From Nanogingivalis sp963517825 (GTDB lineage Bacteria > Patescibacteriota > Saccharimonadia > Saccharimonadales > Saccharimonadaceae): a stretch of 52,825 nt of DNA. Made by a program: the position numbers and the translations under genes. The stretch is from the NCBI GenBank assembly GCA_963517825.1, contig CAUQGB010000004.1:1-52825 (forward strand). Reading direction: 5' to 3'. The notes under the pieces are model-generated. The model saw only the letters and a list, made by a program, of their open reading frames with translations, had not been told where the DNA came from and did no database searches. Shown in pieces: positions 9,038 to 18,193 of the stretch (positions within the stretch are counted from its first letter, which is position 1; each line of letters opens with the position of its first letter).

Positions 9038-10327
9038 TTGAGAATCATAAAAAAGTCACTGGCTTATGTCACGCGAAAGAAAAAAAGAACTACGATTGTT
9101 TTTTTAATTCTTACCGCAGTGCTTTCAAGCCTATATGCATGCTTGAACGTAGTTAATTCCAGTAGTAATCTAGAAAATTCGCTATATAAAGCATCGAATT
9201 CATCTTTCTCGATAGTTAAGAAAGATTCTCGGGGCTATTTTAGCTACAAAGATGTTAAGAATATTCGAAATATTAAAGAAATCAAAGAGTCATTGCTTGA
9301 ATACGAAGGATTGGCCAAACCTAAAAATACTAAAGCTATATCTGCTAATCAGCAAGTTCAGCGAGATGATCTTGGTGAAGACTTAAAAAATACAGTCGCA
9401 ATTCACAGCACTAATAATACTGCTAAAAATACGCTCTTTAGCAGTGGCGTATTCAAGCTCAAACAAGGTCGCCATCTAGAACAAAATGATAGAGAAAAAG
9501 CCTTAATCCACGAATCTTTCGCTCAAAAAAATAATCTAAAAATTGGTGATAGAATTGAGCTTAATTTAATGAATACAAGCGACAAAAAAACTGAGACTCA
9601 AAAAACTAGGTTTGAGATTACGGGGATTTTTAGCGGTAAAAAGCAAGAAAAATACACCGGTTTATCTTCTGATTTTAGTGAGAATACAATATTTTCAGAT
9701 TTCGAAACAACTATACAAGCACTCAATCTGTCGGAAAACGAACGCCTTTTAAACAAAATAACTCTATATACTGAGACGACAGATCAGCTAGATAAAGCCA
9801 TCGCAAAAACTGAAAAACTTAATATTGACTGGTCTAAATATAAGATCGAGAAAAATAATACTGCTTTCAAGGATAATCTAGAATCGATAGCAGGAATTAA
9901 AAATATTATCAATTTAATGACTTATTTAATAATAATTGGCGGAAGCGTAGTTCTTAGCTTAATTCTAATACTTTGGTTGCGTGAAAGGATTTATGAGATA
10001 GGAATTCTACTATCAATCGGTGCAAGCAAGCTTCAGATAATATCGCAATTTATCATAGAGCTAGTTCTAATATCAATCCCGACAATAATCAGCTCTTTTA
10101 TTCTTGGAAATTTAGTTTTCAGTTTAATCACAAAAGGGCTCAGTGAAGCTGAAGAAACCTCATCTATAGTATCAAGTTTCACAAACAATATTTTTGGGTT
10201 AGACAGCTTAGCGGTTTTTATGCAAAGCTATAGCATATTAATCACAATAATTATTCTGTCTGTAATTATTGCATCAACGATGATTTTAGTTAAAAAACCA
10301 AAGGAAATTTTATCAAAAATTAGTTAG
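9038..10327 (+). CDS. FtsX/MacB-like ABC transporter permease
   Basis: 429 aa from TTG 9038, with AAAGGAG six bases upstream. The start is supported by alignment with the paralogue at 10990 (SLAYVTRKKK versus AFAYVTRKGL). One N-terminal membrane helix (about 17-37), a large extracytoplasmic MacB-like domain (about 40-280), then three C-terminal helices. First gene of an ABC exporter/two-component operon. Such sets typically export or sense antimicrobial peptides or lipoproteins; the substrate is unknown. Confidence 0.85.
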   Translation: MRIIKKSLAYVTRKKKRTTIVFLILTAVLSSLYACLNVVNSSSNLENSLYKASNSSFSIVKKDSRGYFSYKDVKNIRNIKEIKESLLEYEGLAKPKNTKAISANQQVQRDDLGEDLKNTVAIHSTNNTAKNTLFSSGVFKLKQGRHLEQNDREKALIHESFAQKNNLKIGDRIELNLMNTSDKKTETQKTRFEITGIFSGKKQEKYTGLSSDFSENTIFSDFETTIQALNLSENERLLNKITLYTETTDQLDKAIAKTEKLNIDWSKYKIEKNNTAFKDNLESIAGIKNIINLMTYLIIIGGSVVLSLILILWLRERIYEIGILLSIGASKLQIISQFIIELVLISIPTIISSFILGNLVFSLITKGLSEAEETSSIVSSFTNNIFGLDSLAVFMQSYSILITIIILSVIIASTMILVKKPKEILSKIS

Positions 10328-10336
10328 GAGAATATT

Positions 10337-10975
10337 ATGAAAATATTAGAGATCAAAAATTTAACTTATAGCTATAAAGATTCGAAAGAGAAAGTTCTAG
10401 CAAACGTTAATGAAAGTTTCGAAGAGGGAAAGTTTTATGCAATTATTGGTAAATCTGGCTCCGGAAAATCCACACTACTCTCATTGCTAGCTGGCCTAGA
10501 TGAGCCAGATAGTGGAAAGATACTTTTTAACGGAGAAAATATCCAAGAAACTGGCTACACAAATCACCGCAAGAATAACATCTCGCTAGTCTTTCAAAAT
10601 TACAATCTAATTGATTATCTTTCACCTCTCGAAAATATCCGCCTAGTGAATAACCAAGCTCAGCAAGATATTTTGTTAGAACTTGGCCTTAGCGAGCACC
10701 AAGTTAAACGAAACGTGATGAAACTTTCAGGCGGTCAGCAGCAAAGGGTGGCGATAGCCCGCGCATTAGTTTCAAGCGCGCCAGTTATCTTAGCAGATGA
10801 GCCAACTGGAAATTTGGACGAAAATACAGCTAGCGAAATTATCGAAATTCTCAAAAAACTAGCCAAAGAAAGAAATAAATGCGTGATTGTCGTAACTCAC
10901 AGCAAAGAAGTGGCGCGCGCTGCTGATATCGTGTTCGAACTTAAAAATAAAAAATTAATCAACAAACGCGGGTAG
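10337..10975 (+). CDS. ABC transporter ATP-binding protein (MacB/LolD type)
   Basis: 212 aa. Walker A GKSGSGKST (about 38-46), Q-loop near 87, signature LSGGQ at 130-134, Walker B with DEPTGNLD at 154-161, and a His switch (VVTHS). A GGAG ribosome-binding site lies before the ATG, 9 nt after the first permease. It should energise the two flanking permeases as a heterodimer. Confidence 0.93.
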   Translation: MKILEIKNLTYSYKDSKEKVLANVNESFEEGKFYAIIGKSGSGKSTLLSLLAGLDEPDSGKILFNGENIQETGYTNHRKNNISLVFQNYNLIDYLSPLENIRLVNNQAQQDILLELGLSEHQVKRNVMKLSGGQQQRVAIARALVSSAPVILADEPTGNLDENTASEIIEILKKLAKERNKCVIVVTHSKEVARAADIVFELKNKKLINKRG

Positions 10976-10989
10976 AAAGGAATAAAATA

Positions 10990-12366
10990 ATGTTAAAAAA
11001 TGCTTTTGCATACGTAACGAGAAAAGGCTTAAAATCACTAGTGATTTTGCTAGTCATCTTGACAATGTCGGCCTTGAGCTTAATTAGTTTATCTATCAAA
11101 GAAGCTACCGATAAAGCTTCAACTAAAACTTTTAGCAATATCACAAATAGCTTTTCAATAGAAATAAACCGCCGAGTTAACCCTGGTACACCAAGAGGCG
11201 GGGGAAACGTTAAAGGTCAAGATATTAAAAAAATTGCCAATTCTGAAAATATAGAAAGCTACGTAAAAAGAATTAATAGCGTTGCCGATTTAGACGGATA
11301 TGACATCATCGAAACATCAGAAACTTCATCAAATCAATCGCCCGAACGAGCTAAGAATTTCAAAAGAGCCGTTATGCTTACTGGCGTTAATGATTCTTCT
11401 AAGGAAACTAAATTTGTTTCAGGCGCATATAAATTAGTTGAAGGTAAGCATTTAACTGCTCAAGACAAAAATAAGGTTTTAATTCACAAAGATTTAGCCA
11501 AAAAGAACAATCTCAAAGTTGGCGATAAAATTAAGCTAAAATCAAATTTATTTGATGCAGACAATGAAAAAGGTGCTAACGAAACAGTAGAAGTTGAAAT
11601 AAAAGGCCTTTTTGACGGGCACAACAAAGGTGGTGTTACTGCTGCACAAGAACTTTACAAAAATACCTTAGTTACAGATATTCACACTGCAGCAAAGGTT
11701 TATGGAAACACCGAAGACACGGCAACTTACCAAGATGCAGCTTTTTCCGTTAAAGGAAATAAAAATCTTGACCAAGTTATAAAAGATCTTGGAAAATTAG
11801 ATATAAATTGGCAAGAATACAGTCTAATTAAAAGCTCTTCAAACTATCCTGCGCTTCAACAATCAATTTCAGGAGTTTATTCTATAGCTAATCAGCTATT
11901 TGTCGGATCATTGTTATTCGCTGGAATTATAGTTTCACTACTACTATTCCTATGGATCAATGCTCGCAAAAAAGAAATCGCAGTGTTACTTTCATTAGGA
12001 ATTTCGAAAGGCCAAATTTTAGCTCAGTTTGCGGTGGAGTTAGCTTTCGTAGCAATCCCAGCTTTCATTGGTTCATATTTCTTAGCTAGTTACGCTGGGA
12101 AACACATTGGAAACAATATTTTGCAAAATGTTACCGGAAACATCGCCAAGCAAATCGCCAAACAGTCAGCTTCAACAGGCTTAGGCGGTGGTGCTGAGGT
12201 GGATGGATTCAATAAAACTCTCAGTAGTCTTGATATGACAATCAATCCAAATATGCTGGTCTGGGTAATTATATTCATGACTATCGTGCTCGCAATTTCG
12301 CTATACATCGCTTCATCTGGTATTCTAAAGAAAAACCCTAAAGATTTATTATCAGATACAAAATAA
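10990..12366 (+). CDS. FtsX/MacB-like ABC transporter permease (second subunit)
   Basis: 458 aa, same layout as the first permease: N-terminal helix (about 14-33), extracytoplasmic domain, three C-terminal helices. Shared blocks include the LIHKDLAKKNNLKVGDKI / LIHESFAQKNNLKIGDRI segment, so the two arose by duplication. A glycine-rich loop lies near 400 and another near 65-73. SD AGAAAGGA precedes the ATG, 14 nt after the ATPase gene. A terminator hairpin follows. Confidence 0.88.
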   Translation: MLKNAFAYVTRKGLKSLVILLVILTMSALSLISLSIKEATDKASTKTFSNITNSFSIEINRRVNPGTPRGGGNVKGQDIKKIANSENIESYVKRINSVADLDGYDIIETSETSSNQSPERAKNFKRAVMLTGVNDSSKETKFVSGAYKLVEGKHLTAQDKNKVLIHKDLAKKNNLKVGDKIKLKSNLFDADNEKGANETVEVEIKGLFDGHNKGGVTAAQELYKNTLVTDIHTAAKVYGNTEDTATYQDAAFSVKGNKNLDQVIKDLGKLDINWQEYSLIKSSSNYPALQQSISGVYSIANQLFVGSLLFAGIIVSLLLFLWINARKKEIAVLLSLGISKGQILAQFAVELAFVAIPAFIGSYFLASYAGKHIGNNILQNVTGNIAKQIAKQSASTGLGGGAEVDGFNKTLSSLDMTINPNMLVWVIIFMTIVLAISLYIASSGILKKNPKDLLSDTK

Positions 12367-12372
12367 AAAAAT

Positions 12373-12407
12373 AATATCAGTGCCGCAATGGTGCTGATAT
12401 TCTCTTT
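12373..12407 (+). terminator. Terminator after ABC exporter genes
   Basis: 12-bp stem (AATATCAG paired with CTGATATT plus an inner GC part) and a CTCTTT tail. It overlaps the -35 box of the next promoter by two bases, so the regulator genes are uncoupled from the exporter genes. Confidence 0.6.
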
Positions 12408-12434
12408 GAAGTAGATGCTATAAAGTGATATAAT
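12406..12434 (+). promoter_or_regulatory. Promoter of OmpR-type regulator (leaderless)
   Basis: TTGAAG (12406-12411), 17-bp spacer, TGATATAAT (12426-12434). The -10 ends 8 nt before ATG 12443. Confidence 0.72.
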
Positions 12435-12442
12435 ATTAAAAG

Positions 12443-13105
12443 ATGACAATGAAAATACTTATTACCGAAGATGACGCAACAATACGAGAAGGGATTTGCG
12501 CATATCTATCTGAATTTGGATATGAAATAATTGAGGCATGCGACGGGCGAGAGGCTTTGTCTAAATTCGAATCAAATAAAATTGATTTGGTGATTTTAGA
12601 TATTCAAATTCCATTTATAAATGGCCTGGACGTCCTTCGAAAAATTAGAGAGAAAAGCAATCTACCAGTTCTTATTTTAACCGCCTTTAGCGATGAAGAA
12701 TTCAAAATCACCGCCTTTTCGAACCTGGCGGATGGTTATATTGAAAAACCGTTTTCACTCCCAGTTTTGAAAGCTCGAATTGACGCACTAATTACAAAAA
12801 ATTATGAAAAATTCGAAGTTTTCAGTTATAAAGATCTAGAAATTAATTTTAGTAATTTTTCTGCAAAAATAAACAATTCCGCGGTAGAAATTAGCGCAAA
12901 AGAAATTGAGGTTTTAAAATATTTATTACTCAACGAAGGCAGAGCTTTAACTAGAAAGCAGATTTTAGAGAATGTCTGGAAGGAAAGTGAGAATATACCA
13001 TTCGACCGAGTGATTGATGTTTATATAAAAGATCTACGCAAAAAATTTGGGCTTGATTGCATTAAAACTATCCGCAACATTGGCTACAAAATGGAGAGAA
13101 AATGA
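12443..13105 (+). CDS. OmpR/PhoB-family response regulator
   Basis: 220 aa. Receiver domain with D10/D11, phospho-acceptor D53, T80 and K102; C-terminal winged-helix DNA-binding domain (about 125-220) ending in the typical ...CIKTIRNIGYKME. Its stop overlaps the kinase start by 4 nt. The 11-bp direct repeats before the exporter gene at 9038 suit its expected dimeric binding. Inference: it activates the upstream ABC exporter when the partner kinase senses a cell-envelope stimulus. Confidence 0.93.
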   Translation: MTMKILITEDDATIREGICAYLSEFGYEIIEACDGREALSKFESNKIDLVILDIQIPFINGLDVLRKIREKSNLPVLILTAFSDEEFKITAFSNLADGYIEKPFSLPVLKARIDALITKNYEKFEVFSYKDLEINFSNFSAKINNSAVEISAKEIEVLKYLLLNEGRALTRKQILENVWKESENIPFDRVIDVYIKDLRKKFGLDCIKTIRNIGYKMERK

Positions 13106-14424
13106 GAAATTTGAAAATTTTTCCAAAGATGTTTTTGTATACGTTTTCTACGTTAAGTATTTTAGCGATTTTAATTCATGCGTTAATTTACTTTATTTTT
13201 CCAAAAGTCTATCTTGAAACCCGTAAGCAAGAAATCACCCAAAAAGCAGACCAAATCACCAAGAATATCCAAGGAAAAAATATCGAAAGCATCAAGCAGA
13301 TACTTGAGTTATATTCTAAAAGTAGCAAAGTTAAAGCTTTTGTAAAAGATAACGACCATTTAAATGAAATTAAAATCGATAATCAGCTTGAAGCAGATCT
13401 AACCGGCAATAATAACTCGTTAGTTATCGAAGATAGAGAAGTACAGACCGCTTCTAACGAAAAAATACTGGTTAAATTTATCTCAACAACAGATATGAAT
13501 AAAGACGCAAAAGAGCTAACTTTTCAATTTTTACCAATTTCGATTTTGTTTTCTTTCATTTTTTCGATTATTGTTTCATTAATTTATGCCAAAATTATCA
13601 CCAAGAATATCAACGAAATCAAAACTACGACTACTCAAATGATGAAACTTAACCGAAATGCCAAGCTGAAAGTTAATTCCACAAATGAAGTAGGCGCTCT
13701 AAGAAGCCAAATAAATGACTTATATTTAACACTCCTAAAATCGATTGACAGCCTAGAAATCAAAAATCAAGAAATCACTAAAATCGAAAAACTAAAAAGC
13801 GAGTTTTTTAGAGGCGCTTCCCACGAGCTAAAAACTCCTTTAGCGAGCCTTAAAATAATTCTCGAGAATATGAAATATGGCATTGGCAAATATAAGAATA
13901 AAGAGAAATCTATCGAAGATTGTCTTAATATCGTTGACCAATTAACTCAAAATATTGCTCAAATATTATCAACCTCTTCATTCGAAAATCTAAAAAATGA
14001 CGAGAAGCTTATAAATATCAATAAAGTATTGCAAAAGGTTTTAGATAACTATAAATTATTAGCTAAGCAAAGAAATATTTCAATAAATAACCAACTAAAG
14101 CAAGAGCAAATTTACATTGGCGAAACGGCGTTGGAAATAGTTCTTTCAAACCTTGTAAGTAATGCCGTAAAGCATTCCGACCAAAACGGTCAAATAAATA
14201 TTGGCGTCAAGAATAACTGGTTTTATATTGAAAATTCAAATCAGAAAATTAAAGGTAGTAGAAATGCTAAAATTTTCGAAACAAATTTCGACCTAAATAA
14301 AGAAAAAGGTAGTGGATTTGGACTTTATATCGTTAAAAATATTTTAACAAATTACAAAATTAACTATAAAATAGAAAAGAGCAAGATTGGTGTAAAATTT
14401 TTAATTGATTTATCAAAAAAATAG
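13102..14424 (+). CDS. Membrane sensor histidine kinase
   Basis: 440 aa, overlapping the regulator gene by ATGA. Membrane helices at about 10-33 and 145-165 enclose a roughly 110-residue extracytoplasmic sensor. A HAMP-like stretch (165-220) precedes the HisKA box with His241 (ASHELKTPLAS). The N box (SNLVSNAVKHS) and GSGFGLYIVK show the ATPase domain. A weak hairpin (AATAGC-TTAAC-GCTATT) at about 14420-14436 follows, without a T-run. Partner of the preceding regulator. Confidence 0.92.
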   Translation: MRNLKIFPKMFLYTFSTLSILAILIHALIYFIFPKVYLETRKQEITQKADQITKNIQGKNIESIKQILELYSKSSKVKAFVKDNDHLNEIKIDNQLEADLTGNNNSLVIEDREVQTASNEKILVKFISTTDMNKDAKELTFQFLPISILFSFIFSIIVSLIYAKIITKNINEIKTTTTQMMKLNRNAKLKVNSTNEVGALRSQINDLYLTLLKSIDSLEIKNQEITKIEKLKSEFFRGASHELKTPLASLKIILENMKYGIGKYKNKEKSIEDCLNIVDQLTQNIAQILSTSSFENLKNDEKLININKVLQKVLDNYKLLAKQRNISINNQLKQEQIYIGETALEIVLSNLVSNAVKHSDQNGQINIGVKNNWFYIENSNQKIKGSRNAKIFETNFDLNKEKGSGFGLYIVKNILTNYKINYKIEKSKIGVKFLIDLSKK

Positions 14425-14479
14425 CTTAACGCTATTCTCCTTAAAATTTTAATACTTAAGTCTATTTTAACACGCTTAG

Positions 14480-14508
14480 TTGAAAAAAATAGCCAAAAAT
14501 GGTATAAT
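14480..14508 (+). promoter_or_regulatory. Promoter of smpB (leaderless)
   Basis: TTGAAA (14480-14485), 17-bp spacer, TGGTATAAT (14500-14508). The -10 ends 7 nt before ATG 14516, which fixes that start; an in-frame TTG at 14480 is the -35 box itself. Confidence 0.78.
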
Positions 14509-14515
14509 TTTTAAG

Positions 14516-14995
14516 ATGAAAAAGCCAAAAACTTCTGCTAAAAATATCATTAATCGTCGAGCGCGGTTCGATTATGAACTCGGTGAAGAACTGGTTGCTG
14601 GAATGAGTCTTCGCGGTGTTGAAGTTCGCGCGGTTCGTGATGGTCGCGTTAGTTTAAAGGGTGCTTTCGTAACTCTTCGAAGCGGTAGGAAAGGTGAGGA
14701 ACTTTGGCTCAATAATGCAAGCTTTTCGCTCAAAAATCAGGGCGAAGGACTTTCGAAAGCTGACACAATCGATACTTCGCCCAAAAAATTATTAGCAACT
14801 CGCAAACAAATTCAAAATTTTGCCGCACAAAAAAAAGCCGGTTTAACTATCGTGCCCGTTAAAATTTTTGCCGAATCGCGCTTTATTAAAATTATAATTG
14901 CGCTCGGAAAAGGTAAAAAACAATACGACAAGCGCGAAACTCTAAAACGTCGCCAATCTGAACGCGAAAACGCGAGAATGCTAAAGAGGTATTAG
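14516..14995 (+). CDS. smpB: SsrA-binding protein SmpB
   Basis: 160 codons including stop. Conserved blocks: NRRARFDYE near the N-terminus, GVEVRAVRDGRVSLKGAFV, and the basic C-terminal tail GKGKKQYDKRETLKRR. SmpB delivers tmRNA to stalled ribosomes in trans-translation. The tmRNA gene was not found in this window. The next gene starts at the base after its stop. Confidence 0.96.
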   Translation: MKKPKTSAKNIINRRARFDYELGEELVAGMSLRGVEVRAVRDGRVSLKGAFVTLRSGRKGEELWLNNASFSLKNQGEGLSKADTIDTSPKKLLATRKQIQNFAAQKKAGLTIVPVKIFAESRFIKIIIALGKGKKQYDKRETLKRRQSERENARMLKRY

Positions 14996-15880
14996 ATGAA
15001 AATTTTTTCTTGGAATGTTAATGGAATTCGTGCGGTCGAAAAAAAGGGCAATTTAGCTGAATTTTTAAGCATAAAAAATCCTGACATCGCGTGTTTTCAG
15101 GAAATTAAAATTGACGAAACGCAAATTTCGAAAGAGAATTTTGATGAAAAATATCCAGAATATTTTAAATTTTATTCTCACGCTGAGAGAAAAGGTTACG
15201 CCGGAACAGCAATTTGGTCAAAGCAAAAGCCGCAGGCAATTTTGCGAAATTTTCCGCAACAAATTCTAGATAAATTTAATCTTGCCGACTCTTTTGGCGA
15301 TTCTTCAACCGAAGGGCGAATTTGTGCCGCCAGATTTGCAGATTTCTGGCTAATTACCGTTTATACACCAAACACAAAAAATGATTTAGGCCGATTAAAG
15401 TTGCGTGAAAATTGGGACGCAGCATTTTTAGCTTTCGTAAAAGGCTTAGAACTTGGTAAATTTTCTTATGAAGACTTTTCAAACAATATTGATATTTTCG
15501 AAAACGATCCGAGCGAAATCTTCTTACCAAAACCAGTGATTTTTTGTGGCGATTTAAACGTTGCTCACGAAGAAATTGACCTTTCAAACCCAAAATCTAA
15601 TCGTGGCAAACACGGCTTTACAGATGAAGAACGCCAAGGATTTTCGAATTTTATTTCAGCAAACCTTGTTGATATTTTTCGAGTTCAAAATCCAGAAAAA
15701 GCCGAAATTTATACTTGGTGGAGTCATTTCGCAAAATCTCGTGAACGGAACGTTGGTTGGCGGATTGATTATTTTGTAGTTTCGAAAGAACTAAACTTAC
15801 AAAACAATCGTGCCGAAATTCATAATGAAATTCTTGGCAGCGACCACTGCCCAATTTCTTTGGAGCTAAATAATGCTTGA
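14996..15880 (+). CDS. xth: Exodeoxyribonuclease III / AP endonuclease
   Basis: 294 aa. Motifs in order: SWNVNGIRA, CFQEIKID (metal-binding Glu), GTAIWSK, FCGDLNVAH (active-site Asp/Asn), WRIDYFVVS and the terminal GSDHCPI with the catalytic Asp-His. The enzyme cuts at abasic sites and has 3'-5' exonuclease activity in base-excision repair. A stretch of about 30 residues near 145-175 (KGLELGKFSYEDFSNNIDIF) looks like an insertion. AGAGGT lies upstream inside smpB. Confidence 0.95.
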   Translation: MKIFSWNVNGIRAVEKKGNLAEFLSIKNPDIACFQEIKIDETQISKENFDEKYPEYFKFYSHAERKGYAGTAIWSKQKPQAILRNFPQQILDKFNLADSFGDSSTEGRICAARFADFWLITVYTPNTKNDLGRLKLRENWDAAFLAFVKGLELGKFSYEDFSNNIDIFENDPSEIFLPKPVIFCGDLNVAHEEIDLSNPKSNRGKHGFTDEERQGFSNFISANLVDIFRVQNPEKAEIYTWWSHFAKSRERNVGWRIDYFVVSKELNLQNNRAEIHNEILGSDHCPISLELNNA

Positions 15881-16679
15881 TTTTTGGCATACTCAATCTT
15901 CAAAACTACTTTTTCCAGAAATTGAATGGAGCAAGCCTGAGCAACGAGCACACGCTGGTAAACTTTTGATTATCGGGGGCGGGGCAGGGAGTTTTCACGG
16001 CTTAGTAAATGCACACAAAACAGCCCTTCAAACTGGAGTAGGGGAGGTTCGAGTGCTTCTACCTGACAGTTTAAAAAAAGATATAAAAATTGATTCCCAC
16101 GAACTTATTTTTGCAAAAAGCAATCAATCTGGTGGTTTTTCGAATCAAGCATGGGAAGACTTCAAAGCAGGCGAAAAATGGGCTGATTCGATTATATTTA
16201 TTGGCGACACTAATAAAAACTCTGAAACAGCCATCCTCTTTGAAAAATTCATTCTCGAAAGCGAAAAACCAGTTTTTATAACTCGCGATGCGGTTGATAT
16301 TCTTTTGGATTCTTTTAGTGAAATTCTATTTAAAGAAAACGTTAGTATTCTGGCTAGCTTTGCGCAACTTCAAAAAATTTTTTCGAAAATTTTCTACCCA
16401 AAAGTTTTAACTTTTTCAATGAATCTTTCAAATATTGTTGAGGTTTTGCATAAGTTTACATTATCTTACCCTGTAGAAATTTTAACTTTAAATAACGAAA
16501 ACTTTATCATTTCTGAAAACGGTGAAGTTTTTTCAACACCTTTAAATTCGAATTTAAATATTGGCAAACTCTCTCCGATAAAAATTTGGTCAGGAGAAGT
16601 TCCCACAAAAATTGCGACTTGGCAAATCTGGAATAAACACCAACGTTCAAAAGCTGCAATTACGGCAGTTTCATCTTGA
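15873..16679 (+). CDS. Divergent ribokinase-fold NAD(P)H-hydrate dehydratase-like protein
   Basis: 268 aa, overlapping xth by 8 nt with TGGAG upstream. Residues about 28-68 (AGKLLIIGGGAGSFHG, ALQTGVGEVRV) match the N-terminal strand-loop-helix of NnrD (YjeF C-terminal domain), which repairs hydrated NAD(P)H. However, the GTGDxLxG anion-hole motif expected in the last third is missing and the length is slightly short. It may be a non-catalytic or repurposed member. Confidence 0.55.
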   Translation: MLDFWHTQSSKLLFPEIEWSKPEQRAHAGKLLIIGGGAGSFHGLVNAHKTALQTGVGEVRVLLPDSLKKDIKIDSHELIFAKSNQSGGFSNQAWEDFKAGEKWADSIIFIGDTNKNSETAILFEKFILESEKPVFITRDAVDILLDSFSEILFKENVSILASFAQLQKIFSKIFYPKVLTFSMNLSNIVEVLHKFTLSYPVEILTLNNENFIISENGEVFSTPLNSNLNIGKLSPIKIWSGEVPTKIATWQIWNKHQRSKAAITAVSS

Positions 16680-16704
16680 TTTTTAAAAGCATAAGCGGTA
16701 TAAT
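16676..16704 (+). promoter_or_regulatory. Promoter of DUF3048 gene
   Basis: TTGATT (16676-16681), 17-bp spacer, TATAAT (16699-16704). Leader of about 15 nt with AGGAGGG. Confidence 0.75.
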
Positions 16705-16725
16705 GGTTTAAAATCAGGAGGGCAA

Positions 16726-17889
16726 ATGATCGAAATCAACAAAAGTCACCCAAAAGAGGTGGATAATATTGTTAAAAACGAAACTTTAACCAAAAAAGTT
16801 GATTTTAGTCATTCTCAAAAAAATAAAAAGCCTTTCTCGAAACTATCAAGAAAAAAGAAAATCATCATTGCAATTATTATTTTAGCTTTACTGTCTATCT
16901 CAGCTGGTATCTATTTTTTGCTAACAAAAAAACAGCCAAAACCAGTAAAAACAGTTGCAAAAAACCAAAAAACAGAAGTTAAAAAACCAGCCGTGCCGGA
17001 AAAATTTTATTCAAGACTATCGGGAATGGAAGTTGCAAGCAAAGAACTTGAAACCGCACCGGTTTTTGGCGTAATGATCGAAAATTCAATTCCTGCCCGC
17101 CCTCAATCAGGACTAAATCAAGCAGAGGTTGTTTTTGAGGCTATCGCAGAAGGCGGGATAACCCGATTTTTAGCTTTATACCAACAAAATAAACCCGAAT
17201 TAATCGGGCCAGTTCGAAGTGTCCGTGGATATTACATAGATTGGGCTTCTGGGTTTGATGCTTCAATTGCTCACGTCGGTGGATCCGGTGATGCGCTTGC
17301 ACGAATTCGTGACGGTAAGCATAAAGATATGGATGAATTTTTTAACACCCGAACTTTTTGGCGTTCAAGAAATCGTTACGCACCCCATAATGTTTACACC
17401 AATTCGGTAAATTTAACCGCATTAGCAAATTCGAAAGGCTGGAATTCTTCAAATTTTGAAGGTTTTAGCCGAAAAGATGATTCGCCAGCAAAAAATAAAA
17501 ACGCAACCCAAATTCAGGTTAACATTTCTGGATTCTCTTATAATTCAACATACGTCTATCAAGAAAATTGCAATTGTTATTTAAGGAGTCAGTCCGGAGT
17601 TACGCATATAGATGCGAGTGGGGCGCAAGTTATAGCAAAAACACTAATTGTTTTAAAAATGGAAAATAGTTTAGCACCAGATAGATATCATAATACATAC
17701 GAAACAATCGGGAGCGGTACCGCTATTATTTTTCAAGATGGAACAGTACAGGAATTAAAGTGGGTAAAGTCAAGTGAAAAATCTCCATTATTTTTGCAAA
17801 ATAGTGATGGTTCAAATTTTAAATTAAATAGAGGTCAGTCTTGGATTACTGTAGTTGGTAATTCAACAGGGTTGGTTGGTTGGCAATAA
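16726..17889 (+). CDS. Membrane-anchored DUF3048 (YerB-like) protein
   Basis: 387 aa. A Lys-rich cytoplasmic N-terminus (1-45), one membrane helix (about 46-66), a Lys/Pro linker, then the DUF3048 domain from about 100. Typical blocks are MIENSIPARPQSGLNQAEVV, EGGITRFLALY, GPVRSVRGYYIDWA and NRYAPHNVYTN. The family is widespread in Gram-positive bacteria and Patescibacteria, is extracytoplasmic, and has no established function. It has its own promoter and a good AGGAGGG site. Confidence 0.85.
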   Translation: MIEINKSHPKEVDNIVKNETLTKKVDFSHSQKNKKPFSKLSRKKKIIIAIIILALLSISAGIYFLLTKKQPKPVKTVAKNQKTEVKKPAVPEKFYSRLSGMEVASKELETAPVFGVMIENSIPARPQSGLNQAEVVFEAIAEGGITRFLALYQQNKPELIGPVRSVRGYYIDWASGFDASIAHVGGSGDALARIRDGKHKDMDEFFNTRTFWRSRNRYAPHNVYTNSVNLTALANSKGWNSSNFEGFSRKDDSPAKNKNATQIQVNISGFSYNSTYVYQENCNCYLRSQSGVTHIDASGAQVIAKTLIVLKMENSLAPDRYHNTYETIGSGTAIIFQDGTVQELKWVKSSEKSPLFLQNSDGSNFKLNRGQSWITVVGNSTGLVGWQ

Positions 17890-17959
17890 TATTAGCTTTA
17901 TTTTTTGTTCGCTTTTTGTTTGCCATTTTGGGCTAACAGTTTAAGTTTCACATAGGCTG

Positions 17960-18193
17960 TTAGTCCTCGTTTAAGATATTTTCGATTTTATCAGATTGTG
18001 AAATTGATTTGATAGAGTCCATAAGGCCAAATTTATCTTTTTTATCTACAAAATAATCAATTTCTAGACCATTTTTGAATCGAAGAGTAAGAATTGTAAA
18101 ATAATTTCCAGTTTTTTCAGATTTTTGAGTTCGAAGTGCTACACGGGAAACAGCTGAAATGATATTGTCTTGATTTAAAATTTTTTCTTGCAT
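17960..18193 (-). CDS. Small hypothetical protein
   Basis: 77 aa with an AAGGAG ribosome-binding site. It has an alternating strand pattern (YFTILTLRFKNGLEIDYFV) and an acidic tail; no membrane segment. No family recognised. An inverted repeat overlaps its promoter, so it may be tightly regulated. A CTAACAG/CTGTTAG inverted repeat (17933-17963) spans its stop codon but has no T-run. Confidence 0.65.
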   Translation of the reverse strand: MQEKILNQDNIISAVSRVALRTQKSEKTGNYFTILTLRFKNGLEIDYFVDKKDKFGLMDSIKSISQSDKIENILNED

